Positions 1 through 7,032 of a stretch of 25,043 bases of DNA are shown piece after piece. The stretch is from a virus. The position numbers and the translations under genes were made by a program. Under the pieces are notes generated by a model. It did not search any database. It had not been told where the DNA came from and was given only the letters and a program-made list of their open reading frames with translations. How positions within the stretch are numbered: the stretch's first letter is position 1; the number at the start of each line of letters is the position of its first letter. The stretch covers positions 1 through 25,043 of the IMG/VR virus record IMGVR_UViG_3300050014_000608. One strand, 5' to 3'.

Positions 1-130
1 GGAAGCCCCCGCCGCCCCGCCCCCCGCACCCCCAGTCAAGCAGAACACCCTTGCCGGGTGGCTCCGCAAGCTGGCCATTGCCCGAACACCCTCAGCGCTG
101 AGATCGGCTCTCAAAGAGGTGCACCCGTGA
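1..130 (+). CDS. 3' end of an upstream gene (partial, function unknown)
   Basis: Reading from base 2, the frame stays open to a TGA at 128-130. It encodes an Ala/Pro-rich linker followed by a basic, helix-like tail that includes LAGWLRKLA and SALRSALKEV. The stop overlaps the GTG start of the next gene in a GTGA junction, the same coupling used elsewhere in this cluster, which supports it being coding. The start lies outside the window. By position next to a NinB-like gene it may belong to a replication or recombination module, but I do not recognise it. Confidence 0.5.
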   Translation, partial: EAPAAPPPAPPVKQNTLAGWLRKLAIARTPSALRSALKEVHP

Positions 131-552
131 AGCCCCAGGTCTTCGTCCTCCGGGAGGACCGGCACGCCAATGCGCTCTGGGCGTTCCTCAAACTGAACTG
201 GCGCGAGCTCGCCGCCCAGGGCAAGCCCCTGGTGATCACCGTGGGCCCCGAGAAGACCAAGCGCAGCGTCCAGGCCAATGCCTACTACTGGGGTGTGACC
301 CTGAAGCAGATCGCCGAGCAGGTGTGGATCGGCGGCCGCCAGTTCAGCGCCGACGTGTGGCACGAAGAGTTCAAGGACCGGTTCGCGCCCAGGATCGACA
401 AGCCCCTCGGCGGCAGCAGCGCCCTGGGCACCCACGACATGACCGTCGAGCAGTTCCATGTCTTCCAGCGGGAGGTGGAGGTCTTCGCGGCCCAGGACCT
501 CGGCGTGCAGTTCGTGGACGACCAGGCCGTGCCGGCAGGGTGGGCAGCATGA
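127..552 (+). CDS. NinB-like recombination protein
   Basis: This 141-residue protein resembles phage NinB/Orf family proteins, which bind single-stranded DNA and assist recombination. The diagnostic stretch is KTKRSVQANAYYWGVTLKQI followed by a W-H-E-E-F-K-D-R-F segment, close to the family pattern KRS..QN...W..L.dia..v and W....K. I chose the GTG at 127 over an in-frame ATG at 58, because GAGG lies about 7 nt upstream and the GTGA overlaps the preceding stop. The ATG at 58 would also overlap the upstream frame far more. The gene ends in an ATGA overlap with the small terminase. NinB next to terminase genes is common in lambdoid and other temperate phages. The family call is by eye. Confidence 0.7.
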   Translation: MKPQVFVLREDRHANALWAFLKLNWRELAAQGKPLVITVGPEKTKRSVQANAYYWGVTLKQIAEQVWIGGRQFSADVWHEEFKDRFAPRIDKPLGGSSALGTHDMTVEQFHVFQREVEVFAAQDLGVQFVDDQAVPAGWAA

Positions 553-1154
553 GCAAGGAAGCAGACTGGATTGCCATCGAGGGAGACTTCCGGGCCGGCA
601 CCAGGTCGTATCGTGAACTGGCCGCCCAATATTCCGTATCGGTCGCAGCTATCCAGCGCAAAGCGAAGAAAAACGGTTGGGTTAGAGATCCGACAGGGAC
701 CAAGCGGCGCATCGTGGCGGCGCGCCTCGCAGGCGTGATACAGGAAGCGGGACAGTGTACCGCGTATCAGATCGAGGCCGAGGCCGACCAGGACGTGCAG
801 GATATGCAGCTGGGCCTCCAGGGTGCGCGCCTCGCCCTCCAGCGCGCCGTTGCCGACCTCCAACCGCCCACAGAGGAGCAGACCGCGGCTGACCCCCGCA
901 CCGGCCTGCTGGCGCCCAAGGACCTCAAGATCCTGTCCGAATGCGTGCGAGTGAACATCGAGACCCTGCGGATGATCCGGGGCCTGGACGACCCCAAGAA
1001 CCCCAACAACGAGGAAGTCGATGCGGAAATCGAACGCGAGCTCGCGAAGCTCCACGCCAGCCAAGAAGCTCGCACTGCTCAAGCGGTTGCGCGAGATGAA
1101 CGAGTGGAAGCCGCTTCCGGGCCCGCAGACGATGGCCTACCACTCGCAGGCTGA
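549..1154 (+). CDS. terminase small subunit
   Basis: This 201-residue protein has an N-terminal helix-turn-helix of the terminase small subunit type: DWIAIEGDFRAGTRSYRELA, then QYSVSVAAIQRKAKKNGWVRD. That pattern (D-x-I-x-x-x-Y/F-x-x-G, R-E-L-A, I-x-x-x-A-K-K-x-G-W-x-R-D) is typical of small terminases that recognise the packaging site. The rest is helical and acidic, ending in an E/A-rich tail that would contact the large subunit. The start ATG at 549 overlaps the upstream stop (ATGA). The last 134 bases overlap the large-subunit frame. Codons around 620-700 are noticeably more AT-rich than the neighbours. Confidence 0.85.
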   Translation: MSKEADWIAIEGDFRAGTRSYRELAAQYSVSVAAIQRKAKKNGWVRDPTGTKRRIVAARLAGVIQEAGQCTAYQIEAEADQDVQDMQLGLQGARLALQRAVADLQPPTEEQTAADPRTGLLAPKDLKILSECVRVNIETLRMIRGLDDPKNPNNEEVDAEIERELAKLHASQEARTAQAVARDERVEAASGPADDGLPLAG

Positions 1155-2538
1155 CGAGATGTTCTACGGCGGGGCGGCCGGCGGCGGGAAGACCGACCTC
1201 CTCCTTGGCCTAGGCAGCACGGCCCACGACGTGAGCATCCTCTTCCGCCGGGAGTACCCCCAGCTCATGGGAATCCAGACCCGGGCGAAGGAGATGTTCC
1301 GGGGCATTGGCGACTGGAACGGTCAGGATCGCATCTGGACCCTGGATAACGGTCGGACAATCGAGCTGGGCGCCTGCAACCTGCTGGGCGACGAGCAGAA
1401 GTTCCAGGGCCGGCCCCATTCCTTCAAGGGCTTCGACGAGATCACCCACTTCCTGGAGTTCCAGTTCCGCTTCCTCTGCGGCTGGCTCCGGTCCACCACC
1501 CCGGGCCAGCGGTGCCGCGTGGTGGCCGCCGGCAACCCGCCCACGGATCCAGATGGGGAATGGGTGACGCAATACTGGCGGCCTTGGCTGGACGAGACCC
1601 ACCCGCGCCCGGCGGCGCCCGGGGAGCTGCGCTGGTTCGCCATGCTGGACGGCCAGGAGACCGAGGTGGACAGCGGCGAGCCCTTCTGGCACACCCACAC
1701 GGACTCCGGCAAGCGGGAGGTGATCCTGCCGTTGAGCCGGACCTTCATCCCGGCCCACGTGGAGGACAACCCGTTCCTGATGGCCACGAACTACCGGGCC
1801 AAGCTGCAGGGCCTGCCGGAGCCCCTGCGGTCCAAGATGCTCTACGGCGACTTCCAGGCCGGAAAGAAGGACAACCCCTGGCAGGTGATCCCCACGGCGT
1901 GGGTTCAGGCCGCCCAGGCCCGCTGGAAGGAGCGCAAGAAGCCGGACATCGCCCAGTCGGCGATCGGCGTGGACGTCGCCCGGGGCGGGGCCGACCAAAC
2001 CATTCTGGCGCCCAGGTACGGGAACTGGTTCGACGAGCTGCAGGAGTTCCCGGGATCCGACACCCCCGACGGCCAGGCGGTGGCCACGCTGGTGCTACAG
2101 GCCCGGCGGAACAAGGCCATGGCCAACGTGGACGTGATCGGCGTAGGCGGGTCAGTGGTCGACCACCTGCGAGACGTCATTGGCCACGCGTGCGTGGCCC
2201 TGAACGGCGCCGCCGGCTCGGACGCGACCGACAAGAGCGAGCAGCTTGGGTTCAAGAACCTTCGGGCCGAGATGTATTGGAAGCTGCGCGAGGCTCTGGA
2301 TCCCCTCACCGGAGACGACCTGGCCCTGCCACCCGGGCGGCCGCTGCTCATCGACCTGTGCACGCCGCACTGGAAGCTCACCGCCCAGGGCATCCAGGTT
2401 GAGGCCAAGGAAGACATTATCAAGCGAATCAAACGCAGTCCCGACAGGGGTGACGCGGTGGTCTATGCGCATTATATCGACCCCAAGAGCATCCCCATCA
2501 AGATCAACCCAGGCCTTCTTGGAAGGATGCGCCGATGA
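1021..2538 (+). CDS. terminase large subunit (ATPase-nuclease)
   Basis: This 505-residue packaging motor has an ATPase with a Walker A-type loop at residues 50-58 (GGAAGGGKT), an FDEIT Walker B/catalytic Glu segment near 139-142, and a C-motif-like GNPP at 171-174. The C-terminal RNase H-like nuclease has candidate metal-binding Asp at 318 (GVDVARGG), 371 (NVDVIGVGG) and 478 (DRGDA). The GPQ, YGGAAGGGK, FRREYPQL and WLRST blocks match the Terminase_6 type seen in Mu-like and Bcep-like phages. The ATG at 1021 has GAGG 6 nt upstream; an alternative ATG at 1096 lacks an SD. It overlaps the small subunit by 134 nt and ends ATGA with the next gene. Full length, no defects seen. Confidence 0.95.
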   Translation: MRKSNASSRSSTPAKKLALLKRLREMNEWKPLPGPQTMAYHSQADEMFYGGAAGGGKTDLLLGLGSTAHDVSILFRREYPQLMGIQTRAKEMFRGIGDWNGQDRIWTLDNGRTIELGACNLLGDEQKFQGRPHSFKGFDEITHFLEFQFRFLCGWLRSTTPGQRCRVVAAGNPPTDPDGEWVTQYWRPWLDETHPRPAAPGELRWFAMLDGQETEVDSGEPFWHTHTDSGKREVILPLSRTFIPAHVEDNPFLMATNYRAKLQGLPEPLRSKMLYGDFQAGKKDNPWQVIPTAWVQAAQARWKERKKPDIAQSAIGVDVARGGADQTILAPRYGNWFDELQEFPGSDTPDGQAVATLVLQARRNKAMANVDVIGVGGSVVDHLRDVIGHACVALNGAAGSDATDKSEQLGFKNLRAEMYWKLREALDPLTGDDLALPPGRPLLIDLCTPHWKLTAQGIQVEAKEDIIKRIKRSPDRGDAVVYAHYIDPKSIPIKINPGLLGRMRR

Positions 2539-2936
2539 CCAGATTCCAGCACAACCCCAACCCCCACATCCAGGCCCGGAAGGACCAGGCCCCGGCCCCA
2601 CCAGCCCCCCGCCGCCGGTTGGAGCAGATCAACGACACCCTGGCAGTGCGGATCACCAACACCGTCGGGTCCATGTGGTGCGCCTACGCCTTCGCCCTCC
2701 TGGCCCTGGTCAGCCTGCCCGACGCGATCCACCAGGGCACCGCGGCGCTCATCGCCTGGATCGCCCAGACGTTCCTGCAGTTGGTCCTGCTGTCCATCAT
2801 TCTGGTGGGCCAGAAGGTGTCCGGCACCGCCAGCGACGCCCAGGCCGCCGCCACCTACCGGGACACCGAGGCGATCCTGCACGAGCTGCAGGAGCTGCAG
2901 CGCCACCTGCACGCCCAGGACGGGGAGGGCGAATGA
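2535..2936 (+). CDS. small two-helix membrane protein
   Basis: This 133-residue protein has a Pro-rich N-terminus and two hydrophobic helices, about residues 45-65 (VGSMWCAYAFALLALVSLP) and 77-95 (WIAQTFLQLVLLSIILVGQ). A charged helical tail (EAILHELQELQRHL) follows. This organisation and the FLQLVLLSIILVGQ motif recur in uncharacterised bacterial and phage membrane proteins (DUF1003-like in layout). Its role is unknown; with two helices it could be holin-like, but it lies before the endolysin and next to terminase. It is coupled by ATGA overlaps at both ends. Confidence 0.75.
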   Translation: MTRFQHNPNPHIQARKDQAPAPPAPRRRLEQINDTLAVRITNTVGSMWCAYAFALLALVSLPDAIHQGTAALIAWIAQTFLQLVLLSIILVGQKVSGTASDAQAAATYRDTEAILHELQELQRHLHAQDGEGE

Positions 2937-3121
2937 CCGACAAGAACCTGATCAGCACCGGCAAGGCCAACCGGATCTTCAACGGCGGCATCGACGACCG
3001 CACCTTCCGGGACAAGTTCAGGGACATCATCCCCCACGAGACGACCCCGGGCGGCCAGTTCCGCTGGAACCGGGCCGCCGTCGAGGCCCTGAAGACCCCC
3101 GCCATGCCCGTGGCAAGCTGA
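2933..3121 (+). CDS. MerR/excisionase-like small DNA-binding protein
   Basis: This is a 62-residue protein with a winged-helix pattern like excisionases and MerR N-termini. LISTGKANRIF leads into DRTFRDKFRDIIP (recognition-helix region), then GGQFRWNRAAVEAL, where the wing and final helix would sit. Such a domain binds a short DNA site. The ATG at 2933 has GGGAGGG just upstream and overlaps the preceding stop (ATGA). It is the last gene before the only sizeable gap in the window, so it could act on DNA near the lysis genes. That role is inference from position; it could equally be a structural accessory factor using the same fold. Confidence 0.7.
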   Translation: MTDKNLISTGKANRIFNGGIDDRTFRDKFRDIIPHETTPGGQFRWNRAAVEALKTPAMPVAS

Positions 3122-3124
3122 AAC

Positions 3125-3158
3125 ACGGAAAAGGCGGAAAACCAGGAAAACCCGGAAG
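3125..3158 (+). repeat. four-unit, 9-nt periodic repeat upstream of the endolysin
   Basis: Within the 94-base gap 3122-3215, the unit (R/C)CGGAAAA(G/C) recurs four times in 9-nt steps at about 3125, 3134, 3143 and 3152; the last copy is degenerate. The purine-rich GGAAAA core is unlike the GC-rich coding DNA around it. It may be a protein-binding site, a leader element or a simple-sequence remnant. Because the period is a multiple of 3, it could also be left over from a longer coding end. Confidence 0.5.
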
Positions 3159-3215
3159 TCACATCCTGGATGCTTCCCTGCTCGGACGCGAGGCTGGTGG
3201 CTGGAGATTTCCGCC

Positions 3216-3680
3216 ATGGGCCAGCTGTCCGAGCATTTCACCCTGGAAGAACTCGTCGCGAGCAGCACTGCGCAGGAGCGGGGCATCGACAACACGCCCA
3301 GCCAGGAGATCATCGACGCCCTCACTGTGCTGGCCACTACCCTGCTGGAGCCAGCGCGCGCGCTTGCGGGCGTGCCCTTCCACGTGGATTCCGGCTACCG
3401 CTGCGAGGCCCTGAACAAGGCCGTGGGCGGCGCTGACAGGCCCGGCCACGTCTCCGAGCACGAGTTCGGCCGCGCCGCCGACTGCATCCCGGAAGGGGCC
3501 AGCCTGCAGGAGGTCTTCGACAAGATCCGCCTGAGCGATCTGCCCTACGACCAGGTCATCATCGAGTGCAACGCCTGGATCCACCTCGGCATGGCTGCTG
3601 CCGGTGCGACCCCGCGGCGTGAGGCGCTTACCGCCAGCGGCGGGCCCGGGGCCTGGCACTACGAACGGGTGACCGCTTGA
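3216..3680 (+). CDS. endolysin, peptidase M15A family (zinc D-Ala-D-Ala carboxypeptidase type)
   Basis: This 154-residue protein carries the M15A signature: SGYRCEALNKAVGG, then SEHEFGRAAD, then WIHLG. The expected zinc ligands are His82, Asp89 and His123, with Glu117 in the pre-WIH strand. These enzymes cleave peptide cross-links in peptidoglycan and serve as phage endolysins. No signal peptide is seen, so it should need a holin to reach the wall. The ATG at 3216 has GGAG 9 nt upstream. It heads a group of small membrane-protein genes, the expected lysis arrangement. It ends in a TTGA junction with the next frame. Confidence 0.9.
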   Translation: MGQLSEHFTLEELVASSTAQERGIDNTPSQEIIDALTVLATTLLEPARALAGVPFHVDSGYRCEALNKAVGGADRPGHVSEHEFGRAADCIPEGASLQEVFDKIRLSDLPYDQVIIECNAWIHLGMAAAGATPRREALTASGGPGAWHYERVTA

Positions 3681-3982
3681 GCCCATGCGAGTCGATCCAG
3701 ACGACCCCTACGACGAGGATCCCTACGGGGTTCCTCTGCCGCTTGGTGCGCCAGGACTGCCCGGAGGATCCGAAGCGCCTAGGGATCATCGTCGCCACGG
3801 CGGCCCTGGCCCTGGGCTTCTTGATCTGCACCGCGACCATCAGCATCCAGGCCTTCCGCGCCAAGCCGCTGGACAACGGCCTGCTCACCTTCACCGCCGG
3901 GGTCGGGCTGACCCTGGGCGGCCTTGCCGGCGCTGCGCATCGCAAGCCGGATGACCCCCTTCCTCTCCAGGAGCAGCAATGA
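3677..3982 (+). CDS. small membrane protein, holin candidate
   Basis: With a TTG start at 3677 (TTGA overlap with the endolysin stop) this frame gives 101 residues. Two hydrophobic segments lie at about 36-60 (LGIIVATAALALGFLICTAT) and 69-86 (LLTFTAGVGLTLGGLAGAA), with a charged tail. Two helices and the position right after the endolysin fit a holin, but no family is recognised. The start is uncertain: the first 22 residues look un-protein-like, so an internal TTG/GTG at 3743/3746 is possible. An ATG at 3685 opens another frame with a natural-looking acidic N-terminus that soon degenerates. The gene ends in an ATGA overlap with the next. Confidence 0.6.
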   Translation: MSPCESIQTTPTTRIPTGFLCRLVRQDCPEDPKRLGIIVATAALALGFLICTATISIQAFRAKPLDNGLLTFTAGVGLTLGGLAGAAHRKPDDPLPLQEQQ

Positions 3983-4167
3983 CCAAGTCCATCCGCATCG
4001 AGAACGCCGACACCAGCAGCCACAAGGTGGTGGTGAAGACCTTCGACAAGGGAGCCAACGGCGCTCCTGACGTCCTCGTCCACACGGACCGCATCGACCA
4101 CCCGACCGCCATGGCGACCCAGTACATCCACAGCGGCCGCTACCTGGTCGTCGAGGAAGAGGCGTAG
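3979..4167 (+). CDS. conserved-looking 62-residue hypothetical protein
   Basis: This 62-residue, soluble, probably beta-rich protein starts MTKSIRIENADTSSHKVVV and ends YIHSGRYLVVEEEA. It has no membrane segment and no catalytic motif. The ATG is coupled to the upstream stop (ATGA), and the next gene starts 3 nt after its stop. I recall similar small ORFs next to lysis genes in related phages but know of no assigned function. Its even composition and tight spacing argue that it is real. Confidence 0.7.
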   Translation: MTKSIRIENADTSSHKVVVKTFDKGANGAPDVLVHTDRIDHPTAMATQYIHSGRYLVVEEEA

Positions 4168-4170
4168 GCC

Positions 4171-4872
4171 ATGACCTTCAAGGGCTACCTCATCGCCGCC
4201 GTCCTGCTGCTCGCGGGCGGCACTGGCCTGGGCTGGTGGGCGCGCGGCGGCAAGAGCCAGCCCGCCGCCCTGGCCCAGGCGGCCCAGCAGGACCAGACCG
4301 GATCGACGGCATACGACGCGGGGGTGCAGCATGGCCAGGAAGCGAAGACCACGGCCCCCGAGGTCGCGAAGGACGAAGCTGCGGTTGCTGACAAGAACGC
4401 AACGGTGGCCCAACTGCAGGCTGAGGTCGCACGACTTCGAAAGCTGCAACCCGGTGCTGTTCGCCCTGCCGGCGCTCCCGGTGCCGCGGCTGCTGACGCT
4501 CTGCCGGTGCCTGTGGGAACGCCTCTGGAGGCGGCCAAGGATCAGCTGATCACCGCCGAGGATGCCGACCGCGGGGCCCTGAACCAGGACCTGGCCGACA
4601 CCAAGACCCAGCTGGGCCAGACCCAGGCCGAGGCCGCCTCGTTCCAGCAGTCCGCCGACGCCTACAAAGCGGAGACCGTCACCCTGCGCAGCGCCATCGT
4701 CCCAGCCCGGCCCACGGCCGCCGGCATCATCTACGGCACCAGCCAGACCATCGGCGCGTTCATTGAACGGGACTTCGGACCCATCCGCGCCGGCGTGGAT
4801 GTGGTTCGCCATGTGCTGCCCGCCGGCCCCGCAACCGTCGACGCCACCGCCCGCGTGGGCTGGCGCTTCTGA
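4171..4872 (+). CDS. membrane-anchored coiled-coil protein, spanin-like candidate
   Basis: This 233-residue protein has an N-terminal transmembrane anchor (residues about 5-24, GYLIAAVLLLAGGTGLGWW). A long Ala/Gln/Glu-rich helical region predicted as coiled coil follows (about 75-95 and 125-175). The C-terminus is about 45 residues with alternating polar and nonpolar residues, finishing DATARVGWRF. The terminal Phe and alternation resemble the last strand of outer-membrane beta barrels. An inner-membrane anchor, periplasmic coiled coil and outer-membrane-like end, set in a lysis cassette, suggest a spanin-like role in disrupting the outer membrane. This is inference; no lipobox partner was found. 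Alternatively it is a membrane-bound structural or lysis regulator. Confidence 0.7.
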   Translation: MTFKGYLIAAVLLLAGGTGLGWWARGGKSQPAALAQAAQQDQTGSTAYDAGVQHGQEAKTTAPEVAKDEAAVADKNATVAQLQAEVARLRKLQPGAVRPAGAPGAAAADALPVPVGTPLEAAKDQLITAEDADRGALNQDLADTKTQLGQTQAEAASFQQSADAYKAETVTLRSAIVPARPTAAGIIYGTSQTIGAFIERDFGPIRAGVDVVRHVLPAGPATVDATARVGWRF

Positions 4873-4882
4873 GGATCATCCC

Positions 4883-5305
4883 ATGCCCGAGATCATCACC
4901 TCCCACCTGACCCACATCTACTGGGCACTCTTCTGCCTCCTCGTGGCCGTGCTGGTCCACTTCTGGCCGACCATCAAGACCTGGTGGGCGGCCCGCAAGG
5001 CCGCAGCTGAAGCTGAGGCGAAGCGAGTCAAGGCGGCGCTGGAGCTGGCGGCCGGGGACGTGGAATCCGTCTACACCCGGATCAAAGGCGACCTGCAGGC
5101 CTATGTTGCCGGGACGGAGGCCAAGATCAAGGCGCTCGAAGCCAAGATCGACGCGCAGGTGAAGGCGGACGAGGCGAAGGTCCAGGCCGCCGCCAGCAAC
5201 GGCCAGGCGCCCCCGGTCGAGCCGCCCCCAGCGCAGGCACCCGTTGCTGAGCTGGAGACCCCGAACCTCGTCCATGGCTGGGTTCCTCCCGTGGCCCAGG
5301 CCTAA
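4883..5305 (+). CDS. single-helix membrane protein with coiled coil, lysis cassette
   Basis: This is a 140-residue protein. The N-terminal segment IYWALFCLLVAVLVHFWP (about residues 12-29) is a membrane helix. It is followed by a strongly charged Ala/Glu/Lys helix (about 35-110), predicted coiled coil, and a Pro-rich tail. The ATG at 4883 is preceded by GAGGA at a good distance; the open frame extends upstream to 4763 but would overlap the previous gene. It resembles phage holin-like or Rz-like proteins in architecture only. Its placement between the spanin-like gene and another one-helix gene suggests cooperation at the membrane during lysis. Confidence 0.75.
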   Translation: MPEIITSHLTHIYWALFCLLVAVLVHFWPTIKTWWAARKAAAEAEAKRVKAALELAAGDVESVYTRIKGDLQAYVAGTEAKIKALEAKIDAQVKADEAKVQAAASNGQAPPVEPPPAQAPVAELETPNLVHGWVPPVAQA

Positions 5306-5308
5306 GCC

Positions 5309-5590
5309 ATGGGGCCATCCGCCGGCACCATCGCAACGATCGTCCTCTCGGCCATTGGCCTGATCGTCTCCATCGTCTTGGCCATCAAGGCCGATCGTAG
5401 CGCCCAGCAACGGCGGCTCGAAGACACCCTGAACGAACTGATCACCAAGCGGATGGACACCATCTTCGAGATCCTGGACAAGCACACGAACCGCATCACC
5501 ACCGCCGAACTGAACCACGCGCGGCTGCTGGGCCGACTCGAAGGCCGCGGCGTCCTCCGGCATGACGGCGATGGCGAGGTTCCCGTTTGA
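5309..5590 (+). CDS. small membrane protein with coiled coil, holin candidate
   Basis: This 93-residue protein has an N-terminal helix (about residues 6-27, GTIATIVLSAIGLIVSIVLA) and a charged helical tail (RRLEDTLNELITKRMDTIF and onward). One helix with a cytoplasmic coiled coil matches several small phage holin and holin-accessory families, none of which I can name. The start ATG lies 3 nt after the previous stop. The stop forms a TTGA junction with the portal start, linking the lysis and head modules into one transcription unit. Confidence 0.7.
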   Translation: MGPSAGTIATIVLSAIGLIVSIVLAIKADRSAQQRRLEDTLNELITKRMDTIFEILDKHTNRITTAELNHARLLGRLEGRGVLRHDGDGEVPV

Positions 5591-7032
5591 CCGTCGACGC
5601 CGGCTTCCTCGCGCGCATGAAGGCCATGCAGGTCGACCGCCCGGCGGCGCCCTGGCGTTTGCCTGACCTGCCGCCCGGCGTGGTCCCTGAGAAGGCGCGG
5701 CTGGCCATGGACGCCATCGCGGAACCGATGTTCGCCTACCTCAACCGGGCCTTCGCCGGCCTGGGATTCCTCGGCTATCCGTTCCTGGGTGAGCTGATGC
5801 AGCGGGCGGAATACCGGAACGTGTTCCAGCGCGTGTCCTTCGAGATGACGCGCAAGTGGATCCAGCTGAAGAGCGCCAGCAGCCAGAGCAAGACCGAGGA
5901 AATGAAGATCATCGAGCAGCGCCTGAAGGAATTCAAGGTCCGGAGCTGGTTCCGCCTGGCCGCGAACCACGACGGGGCTTTCGGCCGCGGGCAGCTCTAC
6001 ATCAAGATGAAGGGCGCCCGGGCCACGAAGCGCGAACTGGCGTCGCCCCTGCTGGAGAGCCGATACAAGATCCCCCTCCACAGCTTCCAGGGCCTCAAGA
6101 TCGTTGAGCCCATCGTTACGTTTCCGTTCGAATACAACAGCTCGGACCCACTGGCCGACAGCTACTATGCGCCGCGGTCCTGGTATGTGATGGGCCAGCA
6201 GGTCCATGACAGCCGGATGCTGACCTTCATCTCCCAGCCGCTGCCGGACCTCCTTAAGCCGGCCTACAACTTCGGCGGCATGTCGATGAGCCAGCTGTGC
6301 ATGGAGACCATCGAGAACTGGCTCAGCACCAGGCAGAACGTCAACCGGATGATCCAGGGATACAGCACCTCGGGCATCCGGACCAAGATGGGCGACGCGC
6401 TGACGGGTGGCGACGGCGAGGACCTCATGAACCGGGCCGACCTGTTCACCGCCGGCCGGGACAACATGGGCGTGCTCATCCTGGACAAGGACACCGAGGA
6501 ATTTTTCCAGTTCAACGCCCCCATCTCCGGGCTCGACAAGCTGCAGGCCCAGGCCCTGGAACACATCTCGGCCGTGTCCCAGCTGCCGCTCATCATCCTC
6601 ACCGGCATCTCCCCCAGCGGCCTGAACGCCAGCTCCGAGGGAGAGATCCGGGTGTTCTATGACCTGATCCACGACCGCCAGGAGAGCATCTTCCGGGAGC
6701 CGCTGGAGAAGATCATCCGCATCATCCAGCTCTCCGAGTTCGGCTGCATCGACCCCGACATCACCTTCGACTTCGAACCGCTCTGGCAGGCCGACGTGGA
6801 GAAGCTCGCCCGGATGCGCAAGAGCGATGCGGACGCCGGCGTGGAGCTGATCGCCGCCTCGGTCATCTCCGCCAAGGAACACCGGGAGAAAATGGCCAAG
6901 GATCCCGATTCCGGTTATGAAGGCCTGGACGTTGACGAGGAGCTGCCCGAGCCAGACCCGAACTTGGTCATGGGCAAGGACCCCCTGCTCGCCAAGACCG
7001 AGGGCCTTGAGAAGCCGGCGGGTGCCGTATGA
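5587..7032 (+). CDS. portal protein (DUF1073 type)
   Basis: This 481-residue protein resembles the DUF1073 portal family, whose dodecameric ring forms the DNA gate of the head. Supporting stretches are AEPMFAYLNRAF near the N-terminus, EMTRKWIQL, PRSWYVMG, LIILTGISPSGLNASSEGEI and the acidic C-terminal segment EELPEPDP. The TTG start at 5587 has GAGGT 6 nt upstream and overlaps the previous stop (TTGA); the next in-frame ATG, at 5617, lacks a comparable SD. Some DUF1073 proteins are annotated as Acb1-like (anti-CBASS), but I see no pair of HxT/S phosphoesterase motifs here, so portal is the better call. It is followed by the minor head gene in ATGA overlap. Confidence 0.85.
   Translation: MTVDAGFLARMKAMQVDRPAAPWRLPDLPPGVVPEKARLAMDAIAEPMFAYLNRAFAGLGFLGYPFLGELMQRAEYRNVFQRVSFEMTRKWIQLKSASSQSKTEEMKIIEQRLKEFKVRSWFRLAANHDGAFGRGQLYIKMKGARATKRELASPLLESRYKIPLHSFQGLKIVEPIVTFPFEYNSSDPLADSYYAPRSWYVMGQQVHDSRMLTFISQPLPDLLKPAYNFGGMSMSQLCMETIENWLSTRQNVNRMIQGYSTSGIRTKMGDALTGGDGEDLMNRADLFTAGRDNMGVLILDKDTEEFFQFNAPISGLDKLQAQALEHISAVSQLPLIILTGISPSGLNASSEGEIRVFYDLIHDRQESIFREPLEKIIRIIQLSEFGCIDPDITFDFEPLWQADVEKLARMRKSDADAGVELIAASVISAKEHREKMAKDPDSGYEGLDVDEELPEPDPNLVMGKDPLLAKTEGLEKPAGAV

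Noticed and set aside
1512-2402. 296-residue plus-strand frame inside the large terminase
   Set aside because: It is an Arg/Gly/Pro-rich shadow of the terminase frame, whose motifs are intact throughout.
4331-4549. Embedded 72-residue frame, considered as a nested Rz1-type lipoprotein
   Set aside because: Very basic N-terminus, no signal peptide or lipobox, and no SD.
5302-6882. 526-residue minus-strand frame opposite the portal
   Set aside because: Antisense shadow of the portal gene, with no recognisable domain.
5587-7032. Anti-CBASS Acb1 activity for the DUF1073 protein
   Set aside because: It has portal-like length and blocks, and no visible pair of HxT/S phosphoesterase motifs.
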